Under the pieces are notes generated by a model, which was not told the origin of the DNA, ran no database searches, and saw only the letters and a list, made by a program, of their open reading frames with translations. From Alphaproteobacteria bacterium (GTDB taxonomy: Bacteria > Pseudomonadota > Alphaproteobacteria > UBA7887): 5,562 nucleotides of DNA. Where the stretch lies: the NCBI GenBank assembly GCA_028289725.1, contig JANQOH010000328.1, forward strand, positions 1 through 5,562, given 5' to 3'. Positions within the stretch are counted from its first letter, which is position 1; each line of letters opens with the position of its first letter. Positions 1-5,562 of this stretch are shown here, piece by piece. The position numbers were made by a program, and so were the translations under genes.

Positions 1-61
1 CGTGCTTCCCCCTGCTCCCGCCGCCGCCTCCGAGCGGCCGTCGGGAGCAGGGGGAAGCACG
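1..61. repeat. Perfect 20-bp inverted repeat abutting the RraA-like gene
   Basis: Bases 1-20 are the exact reverse complement of bases 42-61, separated by a 21-base loop in which CCGC (24-27) can pair with GCGG (34-37). The right arm ends one base before the ATG at 63 and contains the purine-rich AGGGGG (49-54), the only good Shine-Dalgarno candidate for that ATG. If transcribed, the RNA would fold into a very stable GC-rich stem that hides the ribosome-binding site. The left arm starts at the window edge, so the stem could be longer. There is no T-run after the right arm, so it is not a classical + strand terminator. It could be the end of an upstream gene's terminator, a dispersed palindromic repeat or a translation-control hairpin; the sequence does not decide between these. 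Confidence 0.9.
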
Positions 62-62
62 A

Positions 63-785
63 ATGACCGAGACGCCGAAACCGCCGGCGGCGGCGGTGCT
101 TGACGCGCTCAAAAATGTCAGCACCGCGACGCTTACGACGCAATTGTTTAAGCGCGGTTTCCGCAACACGTTTCTGACCGGGTTGGCGCCTGTGAATGCC
201 GAAGCGGCGCACTTCGCCGCTCCCGCCTATACGCTGCGTTATATCCCGGCGCGTGAGGATGTCGCCGTGCCGGACGTATGGGCCGACCATGAGTATCCGC
301 AACGCAAAGCGATTGAGAGTGCGCCTGAGGGGTGCGCCTTGGTCATTGACTCGATGGGCGATGTTCGCTCGGGCTCGGTCGGCGATATTTTGATTAAGCG
401 GCTTCAGGTGAGGGGCGTTGCGGCCTTGATTACCGATGGCGCCTTACGCGATACGCCGGCGATCCACGCCATGAATTACCCGGCCTTTTGTGCCGGCGCG
501 GCTGCGCCGGCCAGCGTCGCCACTTTGTATGCCGCCGATTTGCAAGTGCCGATCGCCTGCGCCGGGGTCGCCATCTTTCCAGGTGATATAATGGTCGGCG
601 ATGCCGAAGGCGTCGTCGTCGTGCCGCGCCGCTTGGCGGATGAGGTAGCACGCGATGCGGGGGAGCAGGAGCGCTTCGAACGCTTCGTTCACGAGCGAAT
701 TGAGCAAGGCCACTCGACGTTTGGCACCTATCCCCCAAACGACGAGACACTGGCCGCCTACGAGACCTGGTCCGAAAAGGAATAG
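63..785 (+). CDS. RraA-family protein (HMG/CHA aldolase-like), 240 aa
   Basis: This protein belongs to the RraA/MenG-like family (COG0684), which includes 4-hydroxy-4-methyl-2-oxoglutarate/4-carboxy-4-hydroxy-2-oxoadipate aldolases and the E. coli RNase E inhibitor RraA. Near residues 17-38 it has the VSTATLTTQLFKRG-type N-terminus of the proteins often annotated 'ribonuclease activity regulator RraA'. The core shows GDIL (107-110), ITDGALRD (123-130) and a C-terminal PGDIMVGDAEGVVVVP (173-188). In the aldolases the Arg-Asp pair, here R129/D130, binds substrate and the divalent metal; E. coli RraA lacks that Asp, so an enzymatic lyase is more likely here than an RNase E regulator. No signal peptide or membrane segment is visible, so it is probably cytoplasmic. 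At 240 residues it is longer than E. coli RraA (about 160), with an extra C-terminal helical tail. ATG 63 is the first start; an in-frame GTG at 96 also fits the family N-terminus and would avoid the hairpin. It is probably co-transcribed with the reductase that follows. The substrate is unknown. Confidence 0.88.
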   Translation: MTETPKPPAAAVLDALKNVSTATLTTQLFKRGFRNTFLTGLAPVNAEAAHFAAPAYTLRYIPAREDVAVPDVWADHEYPQRKAIESAPEGCALVIDSMGDVRSGSVGDILIKRLQVRGVAALITDGALRDTPAIHAMNYPAFCAGAAAPASVATLYAADLQVPIACAGVAIFPGDIMVGDAEGVVVVPRRLADEVARDAGEQERFERFVHERIEQGHSTFGTYPPNDETLAAYETWSEKE

Positions 786-811
786 CGGCGCGGAACTGAC
801 CGCGCATAAGC

Positions 812-816
812 GGGAG
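812..816 (+). promoter_or_regulatory. Ribosome-binding site of the aldo/keto reductase
   Basis: GGGAG lies four bases before ATG 821, in the 35-base gap after the RraA-like stop codon. The spacing is short but usable, and it supports 821 as the start. I see no promoter or terminator in this gap, which favours co-transcription of the two genes. Confidence 0.55.
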
Positions 817-820
817 CGAC

Positions 821-1801
821 ATGCAACGACGAAAGCTAGGACGCACCGGCGTCGATGTCTCCAGGGTCGTGTTTGGCGGCGGTTGGGTTGGCGGCATCCT
901 GATTCACAAGGACGACGACACGAAGCGCGCGGCGATCCGTCGCGCCATGGAAGCGGGCATCAACTGGATCGACACGGCAGCCTCCTATGGCGACGGCAAA
1001 TCCGAGGAAGCGCTCGGCTGGTTGTTGCAGGAAATCGACGACGCGCCGCATCTGTCGACCAAAGTCTTGCTCGATCTGAAGCAGCTCGACGATATCGCTG
1101 GCCAGATCGAGGCCAGTTTCACGGCGAGCTTGGAGCGGTTGCGACGGAAAAGCGTCGACCTGATCTATCTTCACAATCCGATCGCGCGCGAGACCGACGA
1201 CAAACGGATTGGGCTCGATCGGGTGCTCGGTGATGGCGGCGTGTTGGACGCGTTTTTACGACTGCGCGATCGCGGGCTGATTCGCTATTGCGGCATTACC
1301 GCGCTCGGTGAAGCCGCCGCCGTCAAAGAGGTCCTTGCCAGCGGACGGATCGACGCGGCGCAGGTCTATTACAACTTGCTGAATCCCAGCGCCGGCGAAG
1401 CAATGCCGCCGGGATGGACCGGACACAATCTCGAGAATTTGATTGCGACATGCCGCGAGAATGAAGTCGGAGTCATGGCCATTCGGGCGCTTGCGGCGGG
1501 CGTCATCACGACGGATGAACGCACCGGGCGGGAAGTGATCATCACCGACGAAACCCAAATCTCCGAAGAGGAACGCAAGGCCCATGCCGTGGTCGATGCG
1601 TTGGGACGCGAATTTGGCACCCCGGCGCAGACCGCGATTCGCTTCTCGCTGAGCAATCCCGATATCGATTGTGTCGCGGTCGGTATGGCCGAATATCGGC
1701 ATTTGGAGGAGGCGATCACCGGCGCCGAAATGGGGCCGCTGCCGCAAGCCGCGCTCGATAAATTGCACGCGCTCTACGCCACGGATTTCGGTCGGTTATA
1801 G
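821..1801 (+). CDS. Aldo/keto reductase, 326 aa
   Basis: This is a cytoplasmic NAD(P)(H)-dependent oxidoreductase of the aldo/keto reductase superfamily, a (beta/alpha)8 barrel acting on a carbonyl/alcohol pair. The N-terminus reads RRKLGRTGVDVSRVVFGG, typical of the bacterial branch that includes sugar (threo-aldose type) dehydrogenases. The catalytic tetrad is complete: D51 and Y56 in DTAASYGDGKSE, K81 in STKV, and H118 in YLHNP. The segment near 264-292 (REFGTPAQTAIRFSLSNPDI, then AVGMAE) matches the usual cofactor-side region before the C-terminal helices. The length is normal and the frame is intact. Its start follows the RraA-like stop by 35 bases and has its own GGGAG site, so the two genes probably form an operon. 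An aldolase-like lyase beside a carbonyl reductase suggests catabolism of a sugar acid or hydroxy-oxo acid, but that is inferred from context only. The substrate and the preferred cofactor cannot be read from the sequence. Confidence 0.93.
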   Translation: MQRRKLGRTGVDVSRVVFGGGWVGGILIHKDDDTKRAAIRRAMEAGINWIDTAASYGDGKSEEALGWLLQEIDDAPHLSTKVLLDLKQLDDIAGQIEASFTASLERLRRKSVDLIYLHNPIARETDDKRIGLDRVLGDGGVLDAFLRLRDRGLIRYCGITALGEAAAVKEVLASGRIDAAQVYYNLLNPSAGEAMPPGWTGHNLENLIATCRENEVGVMAIRALAAGVITTDERTGREVIITDETQISEEERKAHAVVDALGREFGTPAQTAIRFSLSNPDIDCVAVGMAEYRHLEEAITGAEMGPLPQAALDKLHALYATDFGRL

Positions 1802-1884
1802 GCGGCCTGTCACCGAATGTCCGACCGCGATTTGGCAGAAATGTCACAGTCTGGGATTTTCCCGCCACAAATCTTGACCGGTTC

Positions 1885-1915
1885 CGAATCACGGTTTGCG
1901 GGGTGATTCGTTTTT
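1885..1915 (+). terminator. Intrinsic terminator after the RraA-like/AKR operon
   Basis: CGAATCAC (1885-1892) pairs perfectly with GTGATTCG (1903-1910) across a 10-base loop and is followed at once by TTTTT (1911-1915). This is a standard rho-independent layout, 84 bases after the reductase stop codon. The stem is only 8 bp and half GC, so efficiency may be moderate. It separates the upstream operon from recA. Confidence 0.68.
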
Positions 1916-1928
1916 GGCGTTCGACGGC

Positions 1929-1969
1929 GGAACACCGCGTGAACGAATTTGGTGTTTTCCCTTTTTTTT
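1929..1969 (+). terminator. Second terminator-like hairpin with T8 tract
   Basis: AACACC (1931-1936) pairs with GGTGTT (1951-1956) across a 14-base loop. GG at 1929-1930 can also pair with CC at 1959-1960 if two T are bulged. A run of eight T follows at 1962-1969. It could back up the terminator at 1885-1915. The stem is short and the loop large, so it may not act as a terminator; the T8/A5 tract has another possible role as a recA UP element. Confidence 0.35.
1930..1944 (+). promoter_or_regulatory. Distal candidate LexA site, perfect GAAC-N7-GAAC
   Basis: GAAC (1930-1933), seven bases, then GAAC (1941-1944) is an exact match to the alphaproteobacterial LexA direct-repeat core. Its spacer ACCGCGT is GC-rich, unlike the A-rich spacer of the promoter-proximal site. 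It lies about 80-94 bases upstream of the predicted recA transcription start and overlaps the left arm and loop of the second hairpin. Occupancy by LexA is possible but unproven. Confidence 0.35.
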
Positions 1970-1979
1970 CAAAAATCTG
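1961..1979 (+). promoter_or_regulatory. T8/A5 tract, possible UP element of recA
   Basis: Eight T (1962-1969), one C and five A (1971-1975) form the most AT-rich stretch of the window. It sits about 49-62 bases upstream of the predicted recA transcription start, roughly where the alpha subunit C-terminal domain of RNA polymerase contacts UP elements. The T-run could equally be the tail of the preceding hairpin. Confidence 0.35.
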
Positions 1980-1988
1980 TTCCAGCCC

Positions 1989-2017
1989 TTGGCAAATGAG
2001 AACAAAAAGAGTACATT
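1989..2017 (+). promoter_or_regulatory. recA promoter, sigma-70 type
   Basis: TTGGCA (1989-1994, -35) and TACATT (2012-2017, -10) are separated by exactly 17 bases. This matches five of six and four of six consensus positions. Transcription would start near 2024, giving a leader of about 44 bases before the recA ATG. A LexA-type site overlaps the spacer and the -10 element, which is the position expected for repression by blocking RNA polymerase. Confidence 0.65.
2000..2014 (+). promoter_or_regulatory. LexA box (SOS operator) of recA
   Basis: GAAC-AAAAAGA-GTAC matches the alphaproteobacterial LexA direct repeat GAAC-N7-GAAC with one mismatch (T for A at 2012). It has an A-rich spacer and flanks (GA before, A after) like those I recall from recA operators in this class. 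It overlaps the 17-base promoter spacer and the first three bases of the -10 hexamer. The mismatch coincides with the first T of TACATT, so the base may be held by the -10 element. This predicts LexA repression of recA and induction by DNA damage. Confidence 0.68.
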
Positions 2018-2051
2018 GAGTTTCGTTGAACGCTTCCAAGGGTTGTGAAAT

Positions 2052-2060
2052 AAGGGACGG
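2052..2060 (+). promoter_or_regulatory. recA ribosome-binding site
   Basis: AAGGGACGG lies just upstream of ATG 2068, with the AAGGGA core ten bases before the start. It decides in favour of 2068 over two alternatives: the in-frame TTG at 2026, which falls at the predicted transcript 5' end, and the internal ATG at 2107, which has only AGGA four bases upstream. Confidence 0.6.
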
Positions 2061-2067
2061 ATCGATC

Positions 2068-3147
2068 ATGCCGCAGGCCAATCTCCGCGTCGTCGAACAG
2101 GACTCCATGGATAAACAAAAGGCGTTGGACGCCGCGCTTAGCCAAATCGAACGGGCCTTCGGTAAGGGCTCGATCATGAAGCTCGGCCAAAGCGACAGCG
2201 TGGTCGAGGTGGAGGCGGTGTCGACCGGCTCGCTCGGCCTCGATATCGGTCTTGGCATCGGCGGTCTGCCGCGCGGCCGGATCATCGAAGTCTATGGGCC
2301 GGAAAGTTCGGGCAAGACCACGCTCGCACTGCACGTGGTGGCCGAGGCGCAGCGCGCCGGCGGCACCTGTGCGTTCGTTGATGCGGAACACGCGCTCGAT
2401 CCGGTCTACGCCCGCAAGCTCGGCTGTAATGTCGAAGAGTTGCTGATTTCGCAGCCCGACGCCGGCGAGCAGGCGCTTGAGATTGCCGATACGCTGGTCC
2501 GCTCGGGCGCGATCGACGTGCTGGTGGTCGATAGCGTCGCCGCGCTGACGCCGCGCGCCGAACTCGAAGGCGAGATGGGCGATTCGCATGTCGGCCTGCA
2601 GGCCCGGCTAATGAGCCAGGCGCTGCGCAAGCTCACCGGCTCGATTTCGCGCTCGCGCACCATGGTCATCTTCATCAACCAAATCCGCATGAAGATCGGC
2701 GTCATGTATGGCAGCCCGGAAACCACCACCGGCGGCAATGCGCTGAAATTCTACGCCTCGGTGCGGCTCGACATCCGGCGCACCGGCGCGATCAAGGACC
2801 GCGACGAAATCGTCGGCAACCAAACCCGCGTCAAGGTGGTGAAAAACAAGCTCGCGCCGCCGTTCAAGGTGATCGAATTCGACATTATGTACGGCGAGGG
2901 CATCTCGAAGATGGGCGAGTTGATCGATCTCGGCACCAAGGCCGGCATCGTCGAGAAATCGGGCTCCTGGTATTCCTACGATTCGACGCGCATCGGTCAG
3001 GGCCGCGAGAACGCCAAGCAGTTCCTGCGCGACAATCCGGAAATGGCCGCCAAGATCGAACATGCGGTGCGCGCCAATGCCGGCCTGGTCGCCGAAGCGC
3101 TCGATGGCCAGCCGGTCGACGAAGACGGCGAGGCCGCCGAAAGCTAA
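2068..3147 (+). CDS. recA: Recombinase RecA, 359 aa
   Basis: RecA is the cytoplasmic ATP-dependent strand-exchange protein. It forms filaments on single-stranded DNA for recombinational repair and promotes LexA self-cleavage in the SOS response. Visible landmarks, numbered from ATG 2068, are the N-terminal helix and linker (about 15-45), Walker A GPESSGKT (77-84), the catalytic glutamate E107 in DAEHALDP, Walker B VLVVD (151-155), loop L1 around EGEMGDSHVG (167-176), loop L2 around NQIRMKIGVMYGSPETTTGG (204-223), and the C-terminal KAGIVEKSGSWYSY region (291-304). The acidic tail (DEDGEAAES) is usual for the family. Length and frame are normal, with no intein or truncation. The start at 2068 gives MPQANLRVVEQDS, which aligns with the N-terminus of rhizobial RecA (MAQNSLRLVE type). 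It has its own promoter with an overlapping LexA box, so it is probably autoregulated through LexA. alaS follows 268 bases downstream. Confidence 0.98.
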   Translation: MPQANLRVVEQDSMDKQKALDAALSQIERAFGKGSIMKLGQSDSVVEVEAVSTGSLGLDIGLGIGGLPRGRIIEVYGPESSGKTTLALHVVAEAQRAGGTCAFVDAEHALDPVYARKLGCNVEELLISQPDAGEQALEIADTLVRSGAIDVLVVDSVAALTPRAELEGEMGDSHVGLQARLMSQALRKLTGSISRSRTMVIFINQIRMKIGVMYGSPETTTGGNALKFYASVRLDIRRTGAIKDRDEIVGNQTRVKVVKNKLAPPFKVIEFDIMYGEGISKMGELIDLGTKAGIVEKSGSWYSYDSTRIGQGRENAKQFLRDNPEMAAKIEHAVRANAGLVAEALDGQPVDEDGEAAES

Positions 3148-3181
3148 CGCTGGGCCGCTCGCCCGCCACAAACCCCGCAGA

Positions 3182-3215
3182 GCGCCGCTCCCCCACCCAT
3201 AGAAAAACGCGGCGC
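3182..3215. repeat. 7-bp inverted repeat downstream of recA
   Basis: GCGCCGC (3182-3188) and GCGGCGC (3209-3215) are perfect reverse complements with a 20-base loop. No T-run follows, and the loop is large, so it is a poor terminator on its own. It lies 35 bases after the recA stop codon and could protect the 3' end of the mRNA, or be chance in GC-rich DNA. Confidence 0.3.
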
Positions 3216-3238
3216 CAACCCTCCACCTCACCCCCTTC

Positions 3239-3278
3239 GACGGGAGCGCGGTCGCACCTCGCCTCCCGTCATCCTTTT
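3239..3278 (+). terminator. Possible weak terminator between recA and alaS
   Basis: GACGGGAG (3239-3246) pairs perfectly with CTCCCGTC (3263-3270). Skipping C3247, GCG (3248-3250) can pair with CGC (3260-3262), leaving a 9-base loop. ATCC and then TTTT (3275-3278) follow. The stem is strong but the T-run is short and offset by four bases. It would end the recA transcript and imply a separate alaS promoter, which I could not identify with confidence in 3279-3415. Confidence 0.42.
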
Positions 3279-3403
3279 GTCCGGAGCGCCCGAAGCCAAA
3301 GGCGCATCGCGGCGGGGATCGGGCGCGCCTGGACAGGGTCACTGGGGCTCGCTAAAAGCGGAGGGATTGATGTCGGCCAAAGGCGGCCGGCGGCGCGTGA
3401 TTC

Positions 3404-3410
3404 AAGGCGG
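3404..3410 (+). promoter_or_regulatory. alaS ribosome-binding site
   Basis: AAGGCGG is one base from AAGGAGG and ends five bases before ATG 3416. It supports that start. The ATG at 3370 has GAGGG upstream but is out of frame with alaS. Confidence 0.62.
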
Positions 3411-3415
3411 ACCCC

Positions 3416-5562
3416 ATGGCCTCGCAAGGCACGAACGAGATTCGCAAAGCTTTCCTCGACTACTTCGTCGCCCACGGGCATGAGGAAGTGGCGTCCGGGC
3501 CGCTGGTGCCGCACCACGATCCGACGCTGCTGTTCACCAATGCCGGGATGGTGCAGTTCAAAAACGTCTTCACCGGCGTCGAGAAGCGCGACTATGTGCG
3601 TGCCACGACCAGCCAGAAGTGCGTGCGCGCCGGCGGCAAGCACAATGATCTCGACAATGTCGGCTACACCGCGCGCCACCACACCTTTTTTGAGATGCTC
3701 GGCAACTTCTCGTTCGGCGATTACTTCAAGGACAACGCGATCGAGCTCGCCTGGAACCTGGTGACCAAAGAGTACGGCCTGCCCGCCGACCGCCTGTGGG
3801 CCACCGTCTATCACACCGACGACCAGGCCTACGATATTTGGCGCAAAGTCTCCGGCTTGCCGGAAGAGCGCATCGTGCGCATCCCGACCTCGGACAATTT
3901 CTGGGCCATGGGCGACACCGGTCCGTGCGGACCCTGTTCGGAAATCTTTTTCGACCACGGGCCCGGAATCGAAGGCGGACCGCCGGGCAGCCCCGACGAA
4001 GACGGCGACCGCTACATCGAGATCTGGAACCTGGTGTTCATGCAGTTCGAGCAACTGCCGGGCGACGAACGCATCGACCTTCCACGCCCGTCGATCGACA
4101 CCGGCATGGGGCTCGAACGCATCGCCGCCGTGCTCCAAGGCAAGCACGACAATTACGAAATCGACCTGTTCGAGACCTTGATCAGTGCGATCGCGGACGC
4201 GGCGGGCACCGATCCCGAAGGCTCGCACAAAGCCTCGCACCGCGTGATCGCCGATCATTTGCGCGCTTCCAGCTTCCTGCTCGCCGACGGGGTCATGCCG
4301 TCGAATGAAGGCCGCGGCTACGTGCTGCGCCGGATCATGCGCCGCGCCATGCGCCACGCCCATTTGATGGGGGTGCGCGAGCCGATCATGTGGCGCCTAG
4401 TGCCGTCTTTGGTCGGCGAAATGGGCCAAGCCTTCGGCGAACTCGGCCGCGCGCAGGCACTGATCGAGGAAACGCTGAAGCTTGAGGAAACCCGCTTCCA
4501 GGAAACCTTGGAGCGCGGCCTGCGCTTGCTCGACGAGGAAACCGGCAAGCTCGGCGACGGCGCGGCGCTGCCCGGCGACGTCGCGTTCAAGCTCTACGAC
4601 ACATACGGATTCCCGCTCGACCTCACCCAGGACGCGCTCCGCGAGCAAGGCCGCACGGTCGACCTCGGCGGGTTCGAGGCGGCAATGAACAAACAGCGCG
4701 AGGCCGCGCGCGCCGCCTGGAAAGGCTCGGGCGAGGCCGCGACCGAGGAAGTCTGGTTCGAACTCCGCGAGAAGATCGGCGCCACCGAATTCTTGGGCTA
4801 TGCGTCGACAGAGGCGGAAGCGCAAGTTACGGGCCTCGTTGTCGATGGCAAACCGGCCGATGCGGCTGAATCCGGCCAAAAAGTTGCCGTGACAACCAAT
4901 CAAACGCCGTTCTACGGCGAATCCGGCGGCCAAATGGGCGACACTGGCCTGATCACCGACGGCGCGCACATGCGCGTCCAAATCGACGATACGCTCAAGA
5001 AGCTCGACGACATGCACGTCCACATGGGCGTCGTACTCGAAGGCGCGCTCAAGGTCGGCGAGGTGGTCCATCTTTCGGTCGACGACCAACGCCGGGCCGC
5101 CTTGCGCCGCAACCACTCGGCGACCCATTTGCTGCACGCCGCGCTCCGCAAACATTTGGGCGATCACGTGACGCAGAAGGGCTCGCTCGTCGCGCCCGAC
5201 CGGTTGCGGTTCGACATCAGCCATCCGAAAGCGATCAGCGAGACCGAACTCGCCTCGGTCGAGGCCGAGGTGAACCAGGAGGTTCTCGGCAACGCCGCGG
5301 TCGACACGTTGTTAATGACGCCGTCCGAAGCGGTCGAGAAGGGCGCGCTTGCGCTGTTCGGTGAAAAATACGGCGACGAAGTGCGCGTCGTCTCGATGGG
5401 CGGTGCGGACGCCGATCCGTATTCGGTCGAGCTCTGCGGCGGCACACACGTGTCGCGCACCGGCGACATCGGCCTGTTCAAGGTGATCAGCGAAGGCGCG
5501 GTGGCAGCCGGCGTGCGCCGTATCGAGGCGGTGACGGGCGAAGGCGCGCTCGCCTTCGTCAA
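3416..5562 (+). CDS. alaS: Alanine--tRNA ligase (AlaRS), N-terminal 715 codons, cut by window edge
   Basis: AlaRS is the cytoplasmic class II synthetase that charges tRNA-Ala with alanine and clears mischarged Ser/Gly-tRNA-Ala. The open frame has no stop up to the right edge, where two bases of the next codon remain. The aminoacylation core has the N-terminal LVPHHDPTLLFTNAGM (30-45), motif 2 from KCVRAGGKHND to TARHHTFFEMLGNFSFG (68-101), DTGPCGPCSEI (167-177) and motif 3 DTGMGLERIAAVL (228-240). SNEGRGYVLRR includes N297 and YDTYGFP includes D395; these appear to match the E. coli residues that read the G3:U70 pair. The editing domain has HSATH (H567, H571) and CGGTH (C674, H678), the four expected zinc/editing ligands. 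E. coli AlaRS is about 875 residues, so roughly 160-175 are missing, covering the coiled-coil and C-Ala region. It follows recA in the same direction after 268 bases. Confidence 0.97.
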   Translation, partial: MASQGTNEIRKAFLDYFVAHGHEEVASGPLVPHHDPTLLFTNAGMVQFKNVFTGVEKRDYVRATTSQKCVRAGGKHNDLDNVGYTARHHTFFEMLGNFSFGDYFKDNAIELAWNLVTKEYGLPADRLWATVYHTDDQAYDIWRKVSGLPEERIVRIPTSDNFWAMGDTGPCGPCSEIFFDHGPGIEGGPPGSPDEDGDRYIEIWNLVFMQFEQLPGDERIDLPRPSIDTGMGLERIAAVLQGKHDNYEIDLFETLISAIADAAGTDPEGSHKASHRVIADHLRASSFLLADGVMPSNEGRGYVLRRIMRRAMRHAHLMGVREPIMWRLVPSLVGEMGQAFGELGRAQALIEETLKLEETRFQETLERGLRLLDEETGKLGDGAALPGDVAFKLYDTYGFPLDLTQDALREQGRTVDLGGFEAAMNKQREAARAAWKGSGEAATEEVWFELREKIGATEFLGYASTEAEAQVTGLVVDGKPADAAESGQKVAVTTNQTPFYGESGGQMGDTGLITDGAHMRVQIDDTLKKLDDMHVHMGVVLEGALKVGEVVHLSVDDQRRAALRRNHSATHLLHAALRKHLGDHVTQKGSLVAPDRLRFDISHPKAISETELASVEAEVNQEVLGNAAVDTLLMTPSEAVEKGALALFGEKYGDEVRVVSMGGADADPYSVELCGGTHVSRTGDIGLFKVISEGAVAAGVRRIEAVTGEGALAFV

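Noticed and set aside
661..669. Second copy of GGGAGCAGG, a 9-mer also found in the right arm of the hairpin at 43-51
   Set aside because: It lies in conserved coding sequence with no partner arm nearby, and a 9-mer match in GC-rich DNA is unremarkable.
1853..1863. Short GGGA-TTT-TCCC hairpin after the reductase stop
   Set aside because: It has a four-bp stem and no T-run; too weak to call beside the clear terminator at 1885-1915.
2026..2067. 14-codon N-terminal extension of RecA from a TTG at 2026
   Set aside because: TTG 2026 falls at the predicted transcript 5' end, has no ribosome-binding site, and the extra residues do not fit the family N-terminus. ATG 2068 has AAGGGACGG upstream.
2107..2109. 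Internal ATG 2107 (MDKQKALDAAL) as the RecA start
   Set aside because: It is possible, but the preceding residues align with rhizobial RecA N-termini, and its AGGA is only four bases from the ATG.
2608..3342. 244-codon open frame on the - strand opposite recA
   Set aside because: It is antisense to conserved RecA core and C-terminal sequence and has no recognisable protein features; a shadow frame.
3277..3483. 68-codon + strand frame between recA and alaS, with an ATG at 3370 preceded by GAGGG
   Set aside because: It overlaps the start of alaS out of frame, is Gly/Arg-rich and has no recognisable features. A short leader peptide from 3370 cannot be excluded but nothing supports it.
3269..4363. 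364-codon open frame on the - strand opposite the recA-alaS spacer and the start of alaS
   Set aside because: It lies mostly antisense to unmistakable AlaRS coding sequence. GC-rich codon use leaves long stop-free shadow frames, and its translation shows no recognisable domain.
4397..5224. 275-codon open frame on the - strand opposite alaS
   Set aside because: It is antisense to the intact AlaRS reading frame, and its composition (Ala, Arg, Glu, Val, Leu rich) is what reverse-reading GC-rich codons gives.

Overview
The window looks like chromosomal DNA of a GC-rich alphaproteobacterium. The RecA N-terminus follows the alphaproteobacterial pattern, recA is followed directly by alaS in the same direction (an arrangement common in that class), and the recA promoter carries a direct-repeat GAAC-type LexA site of the alphaproteobacterial kind rather than the E. 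coli CTGT-N8-ACAG palindrome. I cannot place it more precisely than the class. All four genes lie on the + strand.

Layout. (1) Positions 1-61 form a perfect 20-bp inverted repeat ending one base before the first gene. (2) 63-785 encodes an RraA-family protein that keeps the Arg-Asp pair of the HMG/CHA-type aldolases. 35 bases later, 821-1801 encodes an aldo/keto reductase with a complete catalytic tetrad. The two probably form a small metabolic operon ending at the intrinsic terminator at 1885-1915. (3) 1802-2067 is a dense intergenic region: the terminator, a second terminator-like hairpin with a T8 tract, a perfect GAAC-N7-GAAC motif, and a recA promoter (TTGGCA-N17-TACATT) whose spacer and -10 element are overlapped by a near-perfect LexA box. 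(4) 2068-3147 is recA, 359 residues and apparently intact. (5) 3148-3415 is a 268-base spacer with two inverted repeats, one of them a possible weak terminator. (6) alaS starts at 3416 and runs off the right edge. The 715 codons present contain the full aminoacylation core and the editing-domain zinc/catalytic residues; the oligomerisation/C-Ala end is missing.

RecA (recombination and SOS induction) and AlaRS (translation) are housekeeping functions. The RraA-like/AKR pair is an accessory metabolic module of unknown substrate. I see no mobile element, CRISPR array, tRNA or rRNA, and no convincing undescribed system. The signals most worth a second look are regulatory: the hairpin that buries the likely ribosome-binding site of the RraA-like gene, and the two candidate LexA sites upstream of recA.
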